Below are positions 8,676 to 16,934 of a stretch of DNA of 64,000 nucleotides, one piece after another. Below the pieces are notes generated by a model that was given only the letters and a program-made list of their open reading frames with translations, ran no database searches and was not told where the DNA came from. A program made the position numbers and the translations under genes. Source of the DNA: Schaalia odontolytica (GTDB taxonomy: Bacteria > Actinomycetota > Actinomycetes > Actinomycetales > Actinomycetaceae); assembly GCF_024584435.1 (NCBI RefSeq), contig NZ_CP102197.1, positions 1,798,001 to 1,862,000 on the forward strand, written 5' to 3'. Within the stretch, counting starts at the first letter, position 1. Each line of letters opens with the position of its first letter.

Positions 8676-9179
8676 ATGAACGAAGAACTCGCCGCCTACA
8701 TCACTTACCTGTGCGAACTATCGGGACACACAACCCGGATCGACGACGATGTGATCCTCGTCGAGCCGGGTGAAGACTTTATCTACGACGCATTCACTAT
8801 GCGGAAGAACTATTACGTCTACGGCCACTACAACAGATACGCTTTCAGCGGCACGCGGTTTGGGTCCGAGTTCTTCGAGATCTTCAAGAAGTTCGCGATT
8901 ATGCATTTCGCTGCCGACATTCGCACTGCTCACGACCTTTCCCCGATCACATTCCCGGTAATTTCCTTCCCACACCCGAACTATTCCATCGAGAACGTAT
9001 CAGGCGGCACGCACAAGCTGATCGATACACGAACGGCAGTTCCTACGACTTTTACGACCATCACACCGGATGCCCTCGTGTCTCTGTCGTACCTGATGGG
9101 CACGTCAAGCGAGGACTTACTCTCCCTCGTCCTCGAACCATCCGGAGCCGGATATGCCGCGTTGTACCAGCACGACTAA
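8676..9179 (+). CDS. Immunity protein, subfamily A copy 2
   Basis: 167 residues starting MNEELAAYIT; ATG at 8676 chosen because all relatives start there and GAGGAGCAAC precedes it. The N-terminal 90 residues and the last 30 (LMGTSSEDLLSLVLEPSG) are nearly identical to copy 1. The middle (residues ~95-135, PVISFPHPNYSIENVSGG) is strongly diverged. Conserved ends with a variable centre suggest that binding specificity for different toxin tips lies there. It forms a duplicated A-B pair with the next gene. Confidence 0.75.
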   Translation: MNEELAAYITYLCELSGHTTRIDDDVILVEPGEDFIYDAFTMRKNYYVYGHYNRYAFSGTRFGSEFFEIFKKFAIMHFAADIRTAHDLSPITFPVISFPHPNYSIENVSGGTHKLIDTRTAVPTTFTTITPDALVSLSYLMGTSSEDLLSLVLEPSGAGYAALYQHD

Positions 9180-9491
9180 GGGCTCCCTGCTCCCGCTGCT
9201 AGCTCACGGAACACGAGACGAGAGCGTCGGTCACACCTCCTCGCCTCGTAGGACGGGAGGAGGTGTGCCATTTCGCGCTCGCCCGTCAGTTACGATGTCC
9301 GCAGAGGCAACGACCCGAAGGAGTGAGTGCCCATGTTGGAACAGTTCAACGACCTGATTTCCACAATCTGTACGAACTCTTCAATAGTTCAAGAGGTACG
9401 CAAAGATAGATACTTTTTTACAAATGATGGGAGCATATACGATTCGTTCTGGAAGTTTGGAGGATATTACAAGTTTGCTACAACAGAACGT

Positions 9492-10850
9492 CTATCCTAT
9501 GGTGGTGCACACCTGTGGACATGCAACCCAATTGGGCTCTTCATAATTGAGGGTGTAGTTGGGTTTGAATCCTCCGGTTTCGAGGAGTGCTCGCGTGATG
9601 TAGTGGGTGAGGTTTCGGAATCCGAGTGCGGATCCGCGTAGGTGTTCGAGGCGGCCGTTGATGGCTTCGGTAGGACCGTTGCTGGTGTGGGGATGATCGA
9701 AGTAAGCCAAGATGTCTCTGGCTCGGCGTTTGAGCGTTCTGCCCAGCGTGATGAGCTCGGTCAGGCCCCTCGGTACGCGCGTGGAGGTCAGTGTGTTGAT
9801 TTCGGCTTGCATCAGGGCCTTGCCGCGGATTTTGTTGGGATCGCGGTAGGCGTCGATAATACTCTGGTACACGCTCCAGGTGACTTCGAGTGCGACGTGG
9901 CAATCGCTGGCGAACAGGTCGAGGATCTGGTGTTGCTGGCGTGGGGTGAGCAGGCAGGATCTGGTGTGTAACATCCTGCGGGCCTTGTACAGGGGATCCG
10001 TGGCACGCCCGCGCCGATGGTGGAGTTCTTGCTGGATGCGCCTGCGGCACTCATCGAGAGCATCACCGGCGAGGTGTACGACGTGGAAGGGGTCCATGAC
10101 CGCCCTCGCGTCTGGGAGCTCTTCGGCGGCGGCGCTCTTAAAGCCGGTGAATCCATCCATTGCGACGATCTCGATGCGTTCGCGCCACGTATCGGGCTGG
10201 GAGGCCAGCCAGGTTTTGAAGACCCGCTTGGATCGGCCCGGAATCATATCCAGGAGCCGGGAGGGACCACGACGGTCTCGTATAGGAGTCAAGTCCAAGA
10301 TGACGGTGACGTATTTGTCCCCGTATGGGGTGTGTCGCCACACGTGTTCATCCACGCCAATGACGCACACCCCCTCGAAACGATCAGGATCATTGATGAG
10401 TATGCGCTGGCCTTCACCTAAGATCGCGGTATTGGCAGTGTTCCACGACACGGCCAATACGTCGGCGACGCGCGCCACCGTCAGATGGTGGACCACCAGG
10501 CCTACCAGCGCCCAGCGCACCGCTGCACGCGAGAGCTTCGCGCGCGGGTCGGCCGCTGCACTCATGTTTTGACGCCACACGTGAGCACACTCTGGGCAGC
10601 GGTAGCGGCGCACGCTCACGTGCAACATGGTGGGGTGCCACCCGTAGGGTACGTGAGCCAAGCGCCTGACCACCGTGTCACGTACGACGCCCTCACCCCC
10701 ACACTGTCGGCACCACCGATCCTCACCCACTACCTTGCAGGCCAAGACGGTCCGATCGTCTCCTACACGTTGACCCATCACTTCCAGTCCTAGGTCATCC
10801 AGGCCCGTGAAGGCGCTCAGATCAGGGCGATCAAAGGTAGCATTGGACAT
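9492..10850 (-). CDS. ISL3-family transposase
   Basis: 452 codons from ATG at 10850. The N-terminal zinc-finger-like cysteines (CRQCGG, CPECAHVW) bind DNA. The DDE catalytic core shows VIGVDEHVW, VAMDGFTGF, AVMDPFHV and SNGPTEAIN, the ISL3 (transposase IS204/IS1001/IS1096/IS1165) signature. The frame runs through the left inverted repeat and stops 43 bases outside the element in the host gene, so the final residues differ by insertion site. It is about 70% similar by eye to the transposase at 19052. Confidence 0.92.
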   Translation of the reverse strand: MSNATFDRPDLSAFTGLDDLGLEVMGQRVGDDRTVLACKVVGEDRWCRQCGGEGVVRDTVVRRLAHVPYGWHPTMLHVSVRRYRCPECAHVWRQNMSAAADPRAKLSRAAVRWALVGLVVHHLTVARVADVLAVSWNTANTAILGEGQRILINDPDRFEGVCVIGVDEHVWRHTPYGDKYVTVILDLTPIRDRRGPSRLLDMIPGRSKRVFKTWLASQPDTWRERIEIVAMDGFTGFKSAAAEELPDARAVMDPFHVVHLAGDALDECRRRIQQELHHRRGRATDPLYKARRMLHTRSCLLTPRQQHQILDLFASDCHVALEVTWSVYQSIIDAYRDPNKIRGKALMQAEINTLTSTRVPRGLTELITLGRTLKRRARDILAYFDHPHTSNGPTEAINGRLEHLRGSALGFRNLTHYITRALLETGGFKPNYTLNYEEPNWVACPQVCTTIG

Positions 10851-10969
10851 GTCGAGGTCTTTCAGATGGACGGTGTCGGAACCCCCATCATCGGAAGACC
10901 TCGACCTCTACCCCGCCACGACACGCCGAACCCCGCATACCACCCCCACACCCTCAATTATGAAGAGCC
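9535..10969 (-). mobile_element. Complete ISL3-family insertion sequence (1,435 bp)
   Basis: Terminal inverted repeats start GGCTCTTCATAATTGAGGGTG at 9535 and end with its complement at 10969. The element is flanked by a perfect 8-bp duplication CCCAATTG (9527-9534 and 10970-10977). Eight-base duplications and a single large transposase are usual for ISL3. A truncated relative lies at 12853-13458. Confidence 0.93.
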
Positions 10970-11245
10970 CCCAATTGTCGCAAAGTATGAGCTAACTATC
11001 ATCCTCGGAAACTGCGTTCGTTGCGCAAACTCCTGGAAACCTATAGCACTACCAGCAGAGACAAACGCGATTCAAAAGGCATGGTCATTGACGCCACTCC
11101 CGAACTCTACCGCTGTCGAGTGTACTTTTGAAGACAATCCCGACTTTACTTTCGGAACACTTGAAACTGAACGATGGCTGCCACTTGCCAAGCTGATGAG
11201 CATGAATCTTGATGATGCAATTCAGCTCTACCTTACTGAATAGCC

Positions 11246-11596
11246 TCCATTCAACCTTTCATTGACGAGCACGGGTCAGACCTGTGCCGACTCGGAGATG
11301 CCGAGGGCAAGTTCGCGGCCGCAATGCACAAGGACGGCACGGTTCCATCGTTTGGCGAGCGGGGATTGTTCCAGCCCTTTTCGCTGGGCGCACCGGATAT
11401 GCACGCACGCCTGACCGGAGACCTTCCCGAGGGACACATCGTCAAATACGGCCAGGTCGCCCCGGCTTTTGGCCAACCCGGAGGGGCAATACAGCTGCAG
11501 ATATGGGGACCTGACGAAAAGACGGGTATCATCAGGGAGTTGACACTAAGAGAGTGGAAGAAGCGGGGGATCATTGAGTATGTCAAACACGATTAG
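11246..11596 (+). pseudogene. Displaced TNT-like toxin C-terminal module without a start
   Basis: Directly after the B gene's stop an open frame without its own start reads SIQPFIDEHGSDLCRLG, GKFAAAMHKDG, FGERGL, LPEGHIVKYGQVAPAFGQPG and AIQLQIW, ending 11596. It aligns block for block with the tip of the large toxin (FIKEHPGNLDRIG, GKYFALVGKDG, FQKRS, LPPGTRVETG, PWFDSPGG, RQVR). Relative to TNT the aspartate of DR is Cys and the active-site Tyr position is Phe. It is the leftover of a swapped tip, as seen with orphan CdiA/Rhs modules. Its end overlaps the next immunity gene, so that gene is its likely cognate partner. The ATG at 11324 is internal. Confidence 0.8.
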
Positions 11597-12125
11597 CGAA
11601 GATGAGTTCATCAAGACCCTGGTTTCCTTGCTCGAGCGAGAGCTTTACATTGTCAGCGAGGATCACGTGTGGTTTCGGAGCAACGATCTTAATGTCATGA
11701 TCCACGCGTGGTACGAGGACGGTTTCTACTCGGGCGGGTCAAGCGAACGCCTCTCTCCCCCTGGCACCAGCATGTGGGCAGATTCTCTTACCCCCGTGAA
11801 GCAGTGGCTGCTCATGTACAACTTTGATCTACTGCGCTATTGCCTCGGCCTCGAGTATTTTGACATCAGGTTTCGGGAGCTGCTGATCGCGCCGAACTGG
11901 TCCCACAGGCCCGGCCCCAATCAATACTCCCTTGAGCTGTGCCACAACGATCAACCCACCGGCGTCTTCGCAGGCAAATGGTCTGACGAAGCCACCAACC
12001 TGACATGGTTCCTGAACCACACGCCCGAGCGCCTCCTCGAGATAGCCCACATCGAGGACGTCGAGGAGGCCCGCCAGGCCCTCTTCGGAACCACACACAT
12101 CCCCTTCAACAAAGAAGACGACTGA
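11580..12125 (+). CDS. Immunity-like protein, subfamily C copy 1 (partner of the orphan TNT tip)
   Basis: 181 residues. ATG at 11580 is preferred over TTG at 11574 because relatives start MSNTIS/MTNTIS. It overlaps the orphan toxin tip by 17 bases. Features: N-terminal helix (EDEFIKTLVSLLERELY), strands ending MIHAWYEDGFYSGGSSER, helix VKQWLLMYNFDLLRYCLG and a C-terminal PERLLEIAHIEDVEEARQALFG helix. The YSGGSSER turn parallels the SER turn of subfamilies B and E, supporting a shared fold. Predicted to neutralise a variant TNT toxin. Confidence 0.75.
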   Translation: MSNTISEDEFIKTLVSLLERELYIVSEDHVWFRSNDLNVMIHAWYEDGFYSGGSSERLSPPGTSMWADSLTPVKQWLLMYNFDLLRYCLGLEYFDIRFRELLIAPNWSHRPGPNQYSLELCHNDQPTGVFAGKWSDEATNLTWFLNHTPERLLEIAHIEDVEEARQALFGTTHIPFNKEDD

Positions 12126-12181
12126 CACCGGATAGCCCTGCTATCTATTCAGAGAAGCAGACGCCCCCGGGACCATTGATC

Positions 12182-12727
12182 ATGACGAACACGATTAGCA
12201 AAGATGAGTTCATCAAAACCCTCGTCGGCCTGCTCGACCGCGAGCTTTACGTTGTCAGCGAAGAACACATATGGTTTCGGAGCAACGATCTCAACGTCAT
12301 GATTCACGCATGGTGCGAGGACGGTTTCTACTCGGGCGGGTCAAGCGAACGCTTCTCTCCACCGAGCACCCGCGTGTGGGCAGATTCTCTTACACCGGTC
12401 AAGCACTGGTTGGTCATGTACAACTTCGATCTACTACGCCATTGCCTCGGCCTCGAGTATTTTGGCATCAGCTTCAAACGACTGCTGATCGCGTCACACT
12501 GGTCCCACAGACCCGGCACCAATCAATACTCCCTTGAGCTGTGCCACAACGATCAACCCACCGGCGTCTTCACAGGCAAGTGGTCCGCTGTTGCCACCAA
12601 CCTGACATGGTTTCTGAACCACACGCCCGAGCGCCTCCTCGAGATAGCCCACATCGAGGACGTCGAGGAGGCCTGCCAGGCCCTCTTCGGAACCCCACAC
12701 ATCCCCTTCGACAAAGAAGACGACTGA
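12182..12727 (+). CDS. Immunity-like protein, subfamily C copy 2
   Basis: 181 residues, tandem duplicate of the preceding gene, differing at scattered positions (for example FGISFKRLLIASHWSHRPGT). The ATG at 12182 and the short intergenic (GAGAAGCAGACGCCCC..GGGACCRTT) are repeated before both this gene and the truncated third copy, showing tandem duplication with leader. Substitutions cluster in the central strands, where toxin contact would be expected. Confidence 0.75.
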   Translation: MTNTISKDEFIKTLVGLLDRELYVVSEEHIWFRSNDLNVMIHAWCEDGFYSGGSSERFSPPSTRVWADSLTPVKHWLVMYNFDLLRHCLGLEYFGISFKRLLIASHWSHRPGTNQYSLELCHNDQPTGVFTGKWSAVATNLTWFLNHTPERLLEIAHIEDVEEACQALFGTPHIPFDKEDD

Positions 12728-12782
12728 GACGCGGCCGACCTGCTACCAATTCAGAGAAGCAGACGCCCCGGGACCGTTAACT

Positions 12783-12852
12783 ATGCCGAACACGATTAGC
12801 AAAGATGAGTTCATCCGGACCCTCATTGCCTTGCTTAAGCGAGAGCTCTTTG
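12783..12852 (+). pseudogene. Subfamily C copy 3, truncated by IS remnant
   Basis: ATG at 12783 begins MPNTISKDEFIRTLIALLKREL, clearly a third C-family gene. After about 23 codons it runs into the left end of an ISL3-type element at 12853 and stops soon after. The rest of the gene is absent: the far side of the IS fragment joins subfamily-A leader sequence. A deletion therefore removed most of this gene and half of the IS. Confidence 0.85.
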
Positions 12853-13458
12853 GGCTCTTCATAATTGGGGGTGTAGTTGGGGTTTGAATCCTCCTGTTTC
12901 GAGGAGTGCTCGGGTGATGTAGTGGGTGAGGTTTCGCAAGTCCGAGTGCGGATCCGCGTAGGTGTTCGAGGTGGCCGTTGATGGCTTCGGTGGGGCCATT
13001 GCTGGTGTCGGGGTGGTCGAAGTAGGCCAGGATGTCCCCGGATCGGTGTTTGAGTGTCCTGCCCGGTGTGACGATCTCTGTGAGGGAGCGAGGGACGCCC
13101 GCGTCGCTGAGACGGTCTATGTCGGTTTGCATCAGGGCCTTACCGTGGATTTTGTTGGGATCGCGGCAGGCGCCTGGTGATGTTCTGGTAGACGCTCCAG
13201 GTGACCTCGAGGGCGACGCGGCAATCGCTGGCGAACAGGTCGAGGATCCGCTGTTGTTGGCGTGGGGTGAGCAGGCAGGATCTGGTGTGGAGTATACGGC
13301 GGGCATTGTAGAGGGGGTCTGTGGCCCGGCCGCGCCGATGGTGGAGTTCTTGCTGGATGCGCCTGCGACACTCATCGAGAGCATCACCGGCGAGGTGTAC
13401 GACGTGGAAGGGGTCCATGACCGCGGTTGCATCTGGGAGCTCGTCGGCGGCTGCGCTT
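12853..13458 (-). mobile_element. ISL3 element remnant (about 606 bp)
   Basis: Starts with inverted repeat GGCTCTTCATAATTGGGGGTG and matches the transposase 3' half of the element at 9535, including the SNGPTEAING and DPFHVVHLAGDALDE coding blocks. Similarity stops abruptly near 13458 and no right end or target duplication is present. The transposase frame is broken by a small deletion near 13160-13180. A non-functional fossil, older than the two intact copies. Confidence 0.85.
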
Positions 13459-13530
13459 CCCGCCCAGGATTCACCAGGGCAGTAGAATCGAGGTAGTCGA
13501 TAGCGCACGCTGAGGAGGAGTAACTCTCGC

Positions 13531-14040
13531 ATGAACGAAGAACTCGCCGCATACATCACCCGCCTGTGCGAACTCTCCGGGCACACAACGCGGATCGATG
13601 ATGATGTGATCCTGGTCAAGCCGGGTGAAGGCTACACCGATGTCTACGAGGCATTCACGATGGTGAAGGATTACTACTCCTTCGGATATTTCGAAAGGTA
13701 TTCATTCGGCGGGGCGGATTTCAGCTCCGCGTCCTTCGAGATCTTCAAGAAGTTCGCCATCATGCATTTTGCCGCCGACATTCGTGCAGCACGCCAGCTC
13801 CCGCCCCTGAGTGTCCCACCAGTGACCGACGTTCACCCCAGCTTTTCCATCGAATTCCGCGAACCGATTAGCTATCTACTGACAAGCAAAGCCTCGCCCA
13901 TTCCCAAAACATACACAAACCTCTCCCCCGATGCCCTGGTGCCTCTGTCGTACCTGATGGGCACATCAAGCGAGGACCTGCTCTCCCTGGTCCTCGAACC
14001 GTCGGGAGCCGGATACGCCGCGCTGTACCAGCAGAGCTGA
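13531..14040 (+). CDS. Immunity protein, subfamily A copy 3
   Basis: 169 residues, MNEELAAYITRLCELSGH start, with a two-residue insertion in the first strand (GEGYTDVYEAFTM) and changed residues at DYYSFGYFERYSFGGADF. The C-terminal half (PPVTDVHPSFSIEF..., LMGTSSEDLLSLVLEPSG) is almost identical to copy 1. It sits immediately after the IS remnant, with only a partial leader preserved. It pairs with the B gene that follows. Confidence 0.75.
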   Translation: MNEELAAYITRLCELSGHTTRIDDDVILVKPGEGYTDVYEAFTMVKDYYSFGYFERYSFGGADFSSASFEIFKKFAIMHFAADIRAARQLPPLSVPPVTDVHPSFSIEFREPISYLLTSKASPIPKTYTNLSPDALVPLSYLMGTSSEDLLSLVLEPSGAGYAALYQQS

Positions 14041-14092
14041 CACCCCTCTCTCCCGCCTTGTGCTCACGGAGCACAGGACGAGAGCGTCGGTC

Positions 14093-14126
14093 ACACCTCC
14101 TCCCCTCGTACGACGGGAGGAGGTGT
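14093..14126 (+). terminator. 12-bp hairpin before subfamily B copy 3
   Basis: ACACCTCCTCCC (14093-14104) pairs perfectly with GGGAGGAGGTGT (14115-14126). The copy before the IS-split B gene (9232-9241 with 9258-9267) has a 10-bp stem. Conservation of the hairpin in each A-B spacer, despite loop changes, implies selection on structure. The right arm contains GGAGGAGG but is 67 bases from the start codon, so it is not the ribosome site. Confidence 0.65.
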
Positions 14127-14192
14127 ACCATTTCGCGCTCGCCCGTCAGTTACGATGTCCGCAGAGGCAACGACCCGAAGGAGTGAGTACCC

Positions 14193-14660
14193 ATGCTGAA
14201 AGAATTCGACGATCTCATATCCACGCTCTGCACGGACTCTCCAATCATGCGCAAGGAACGAGACGGCAGACTGTTCTTCACTGTCGATGGAATTCTCTTT
14301 GATTCTTTCTGGTACTCGACAGACAACTACCGCTTCGGCACGAGCGAACGCCCAAGCCATGTCGGCGTGACACTGCGAACCCCGAGTTCGACAGTTGCGA
14401 GATATGAGTTGCTGCGCCTTCTGGGCGGCTACAACCGATGGTCGCATGGGCGGCAGGCAGTCGAGCTAGCGACTGACCCGGAATCCCTCCAAGCAAGCTG
14501 GACGATAAGCCCCGGACAACTGTTCGGCGAGCAGATCCTGTCAATGCGCAGTTGCCCCGACATAGAGTTCACCTCGTTCGACGAACAACGCGCATACCAG
14601 CTTGCACATCTCATGCAGTATCCCTTTGAGGACGCACTAAAACTCTATCTGGGTGAGTAG
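14193..14660 (+). CDS. Immunity-like protein, subfamily B copy 3
   Basis: 155 residues with the B layout: helix MLKEFDDLISTLCTDSP, strands ending FGTSERPSHVGV, helix TVARYELLRLLGG, then CPDIEFTSFDEQ and the terminal PFEDALKLYLGE helix. The first 20 residues and leader are conserved, the middle is diverged from copies 1 and 2. The AAGGAGTGAGT ribosome site is nine bases upstream of ATG 14193. Confidence 0.7.
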   Translation: MLKEFDDLISTLCTDSPIMRKERDGRLFFTVDGILFDSFWYSTDNYRFGTSERPSHVGVTLRTPSSTVARYELLRLLGGYNRWSHGRQAVELATDPESLQASWTISPGQLFGEQILSMRSCPDIEFTSFDEQRAYQLAHLMQYPFEDALKLYLGE

Positions 14661-14739
14661 AACCAACGCACCTAACAGGGGCTGCGTGCGCGGCTTCGTA
14701 GTCGATCGCTCTCGCGACCACCGCTTCAGCACACCGCAC

Positions 14740-14812
14740 GTAGGTAGGATGGGGATAGCCTGCCTCGATGACACAATCGGCGTAGGCCCCAACCTAGCGA
14801 AGGGAGCCAGTC
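14740..14812 (+). repeat. Conserved leader of subfamily-D cassettes
   Basis: CACGTAGGTAGGATGGGG..GCCTGCCTCGATGAC..AATCGG..GTAGGC then GCGAAGGGAGCCAGTC precedes this D gene. It is repeated at 15243-15328, 15759-15844 and 18489-18574. In later copies GCCTGC and GCAGGC (for example 15274-15279 with 15298-15303) form a short stem. GAAGGGAGC is the ribosome site. Confidence 0.7.
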
Positions 14813-15259
14813 ATGTGGGAAGAGTTTCGCAGCCTCGCGCTCCCACTCCTCGGCGAGCACTTTCCCCCGAATCTCGTCAAAGATAACGGTGACAGTATCG
14901 TCTTCGTTGATAGAAGAGAACGTCTACGTTTTTTTCTCACCGAGAGCGCACAAGGAATTACGATCGGTGACTACGAAGAACGCAATACCGTCGGTATTAT
15001 CTTCACGAGCCCTTCCATTGAGTTGGCGACCATAGCACTGACGCTCCTCGTACGCGAGGGGCTCGGCGAGCTCGTCGATATGGACTATCCTCCGGACGAG
15101 CTGCTAGGCCCTGTGCCGGGCACCGACTACAGCATCACGGAAGACAGATCCAGAGGATTTCACCTCACCCACAAAACTGACAGCTCACTGAGCGCATACT
15201 GCGACTATTTTACATACGCTCGCGCAATTGCAGTCGCAGCTTCGGCACGCGGTGCGTAG
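14813..15259 (+). CDS. Immunity-like protein, subfamily D copy 1
   Basis: 148 residues: helix MWEEFRSLALPLLGEHFPP, strands IVFVDRRERLRFFL and GITIGDYEERNTVG, a helix ELATIALTLLVREGLG, then LLGPVPGTDYSI and a C-terminal helical stretch. The GDYEERN turn occupies the place of the SER turn of other subfamilies. No signal peptide or membrane helix. First of three tandem D genes; toxin partner unknown, TNT-type by association. Confidence 0.68.
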   Translation: MWEEFRSLALPLLGEHFPPNLVKDNGDSIVFVDRRERLRFFLTESAQGITIGDYEERNTVGIIFTSPSIELATIALTLLVREGLGELVDMDYPPDELLGPVPGTDYSITEDRSRGFHLTHKTDSSLSAYCDYFTYARAIAVAASARGA

Positions 15260-15328
15260 GTAGGATGGGGGTGGCCTGCCTCGATGACGCAATCGGTGCA
15301 GGCTCCAACCTAGCGAAGGGAGCCAGTC

Positions 15329-15775
15329 ATGTGGGAAGAGTTTCGGAGCCACGCGCTCCCACTCCTCGGCGAGCACTTTCCCCCGAATCTCGTCAAAGAT
15401 AACGGTGACCGTCTCGTCTTTATCGATAGGCGTAGTCTGGCAAGCTTTTTCGTCACCGAGAACGCACGAGGACTTACCATCGGCCGCTACGAAGAACGCA
15501 ATACCGTCGGTACGTTCTTCACGAGCCCTTCCATTGAGTTGGCGACCATAGCACTGACGCTCCTCGTACGCGAGGGGCTCGGCGAGCTCGTCGATATGGA
15601 CTATCCTCCGGACGAGCTGCTAGGCCCTGTGCCGGGCACCGACTACAGCATCACGGAAGACAGATCCAGAGGATTTCACCTCACCCACAAAACTGACAGC
15701 TCACTGAGCGCATACTGCGACTATTTTACATACGCTCGCGCAATTGCACTCGCAGCTTCGGCACGCGGTGCGTAG
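15329..15775 (+). CDS. Immunity-like protein, subfamily D copy 2
   Basis: 148 residues. From about residue 60 onward it is identical to copy 1 at the protein level, and nearly so in DNA, apart from a Val-to-Leu change in the tail. Residues ~28-58 differ (FIDRRSLASFFVTENARGLTIGRYEERN). The mosaic pattern points to recent duplication followed by change, or gene conversion, confined to the N-terminal strands. Same leader and ribosome site as copy 1. Confidence 0.68.
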   Translation: MWEEFRSHALPLLGEHFPPNLVKDNGDRLVFIDRRSLASFFVTENARGLTIGRYEERNTVGTFFTSPSIELATIALTLLVREGLGELVDMDYPPDELLGPVPGTDYSITEDRSRGFHLTHKTDSSLSAYCDYFTYARAIALAASARGA

Positions 15776-15844
15776 GTAGGATGGGGGTGGCCTGCCTCGA
15801 TGACGCAATCGGTGCAGGCCCCGACCGAGCGAAGGGAGCCAGTC

Positions 15845-16303
15845 ATGCGGGAAGAGTTTCGCAGCCACGCACTTGCGCTCCTCGGCGAACACTTTGCCCC
15901 TGAGCTCATCAAAGATAACGGCGACAGCGTTATTTTCACCAGCAAGCGTGACAGACTTAAATTCCGACTTGCCGAGGAAAACGGAAAGATTAACATCGGG
16001 TACTATGGTGAGCGCAACACCATCGAGACATTCTGCTCAACGCCCTCACATGAGCTTGCTACCGTATGCCTCAAGCTCCTTGCACGCGACGGCATGGACG
16101 AGTTTGTGGATATTACGTATACGCCACGCGAGTTCTTAGGCCCAGTGCCCGACACGGAATTCAGTATTTCTAAAGACCATCTGCCACTTTTCCAGCTCAC
16201 CTCGACTATCAATCCCACGGTATCCGCGACATGCCAATCATTCGCACGCGCTCAAGCTATCGCCGAGGCCTCGACCCCCTCGCTGGGTTCACCGCGGCCG
16301 TAG
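15845..16303 (+). CDS. Immunity-like protein, subfamily D copy 3
   Basis: 152 residues; ATG at 15845 after GAAGGGAGCCAGTC. The leader is retained but the protein is much more diverged than copies 1-2 (FTSKRDRLKFRLAEENGKINIGYYGERN, TPREFLGPVPDTEFSI). The tail EASTPSLGSPRP matches the tail of the IS-split D copy. Its last codons overlap the start of the following A leader, showing how cassettes are butted together. Confidence 0.68.
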   Translation: MREEFRSHALALLGEHFAPELIKDNGDSVIFTSKRDRLKFRLAEENGKINIGYYGERNTIETFCSTPSHELATVCLKLLARDGMDEFVDITYTPREFLGPVPDTEFSISKDHLPLFQLTSTINPTVSATCQSFARAQAIAEASTPSLGSPRP

Positions 16304-16348
16304 AATCAAGACAGTCGATACCTCGCCTCGAGGAGGAGCAACCGTCAC

Positions 16349-16912
16349 ATGAACGAAGAACTCGCCGCATACATCACCCGCCTGTGCGAACTCTCCGGGC
16401 ACACGACCCGGATCAAGAAAGACTTAATCCTGGTCGAGCCGGGTGAAGACTTTATCTACGACGCTTTCACCATGGTCGAGGAGTACTACGCCTACGGCGA
16501 GGTCGATAAGTACTCATTCGGCGGGGCACGCTTCAGCTCGGTCTCCTTGGAGATCTTCAAGAAGTTCGCCATCATGCACTTCGCTGCCGACATTCGCGCA
16601 GCACACCAGCTCCCACCCCTCAACCTCCCACCAGTGACCGACGTTCACCCCAGCTTTTCCATCGAATTCGTAGAGCCGATTAGCTACCTCCTGACAAGCA
16701 AAGCCTCCCCCATTCCCAAAACATACACAAACGTCTCGCCAGCTGCGCTGCTCTCATTGTCATATCTGATGGGCACGTCAAGCGAGGACCTGCTCTCCCT
16801 CGTCCTCGAACCGTCCGGAGCCGGATACGTTGCTCTCTTTGAGGATCTACCCGCTTCCACGCCCACTGGCGCAAAACTCCAGAACAATAGCAACCACGTA
16901 GGCATCCTCTGA
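16349..16912 (+). CDS. Immunity protein, subfamily A copy 4 with extended tail
   Basis: 187 residues. Nearly the same as copy 1 through LVLEPSGAGY, but the C-terminus continues for about 20 extra residues (EDLPASTPTGAKLQNNSNH) instead of ending ALYQHD. The leader GAGGAGCAACCGTCAC precedes the ATG. The polar tail may be junction sequence from a recombination with the following E cassette. Confidence 0.75.
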   Translation: MNEELAAYITRLCELSGHTTRIKKDLILVEPGEDFIYDAFTMVEEYYAYGEVDKYSFGGARFSSVSLEIFKKFAIMHFAADIRAAHQLPPLNLPPVTDVHPSFSIEFVEPISYLLTSKASPIPKTYTNVSPAALLSLSYLMGTSSEDLLSLVLEPSGAGYVALFEDLPASTPTGAKLQNNSNHVGIL

Positions 16913-16934
16913 TCGCAGCGGGAGGACCACCACC

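Larger units (their letters stand above)
9333..11243 (+). pseudogene. Subfamily B copy 2, split by an ISL3 element
   Basis: ATG at 9333 with the same AAGGAGTGAGT leader as the other B genes. Bases 9333-9534 and 10978-11243 join in frame to 468 nt (155 residues), exactly the length of the intact B copies, once the IS and one copy of the 8-bp duplication (CCCAATTG) are removed. The rejoined protein ends DNPDFTFG...MNLDDAIQLYLTE like copy 1. There are no other lesions, so the insertion looks recent. The ancestral gene was probably functional. Confidence 0.88.

Noticed and set aside
9258..9267. AGGAGGTGTG as the ribosome site of the second B gene
   Set aside because: It is 66 bases from the ATG and part of a hairpin arm; AAGGAGTGAGT next to the start is the proper site.
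9492..9534. Treating the transposase C-terminus (EPNWVACPQVCTTIG) as native
   Set aside because: These residues are encoded by host DNA outside the inverted repeat; they reflect read-through after insertion.
11324..11596. Stand-alone 90-residue protein from ATG 11324
   Set aside because: The TNT homology continues upstream of this ATG without a start codon, so it is an internal Met of a displaced toxin tip and has no ribosome site.
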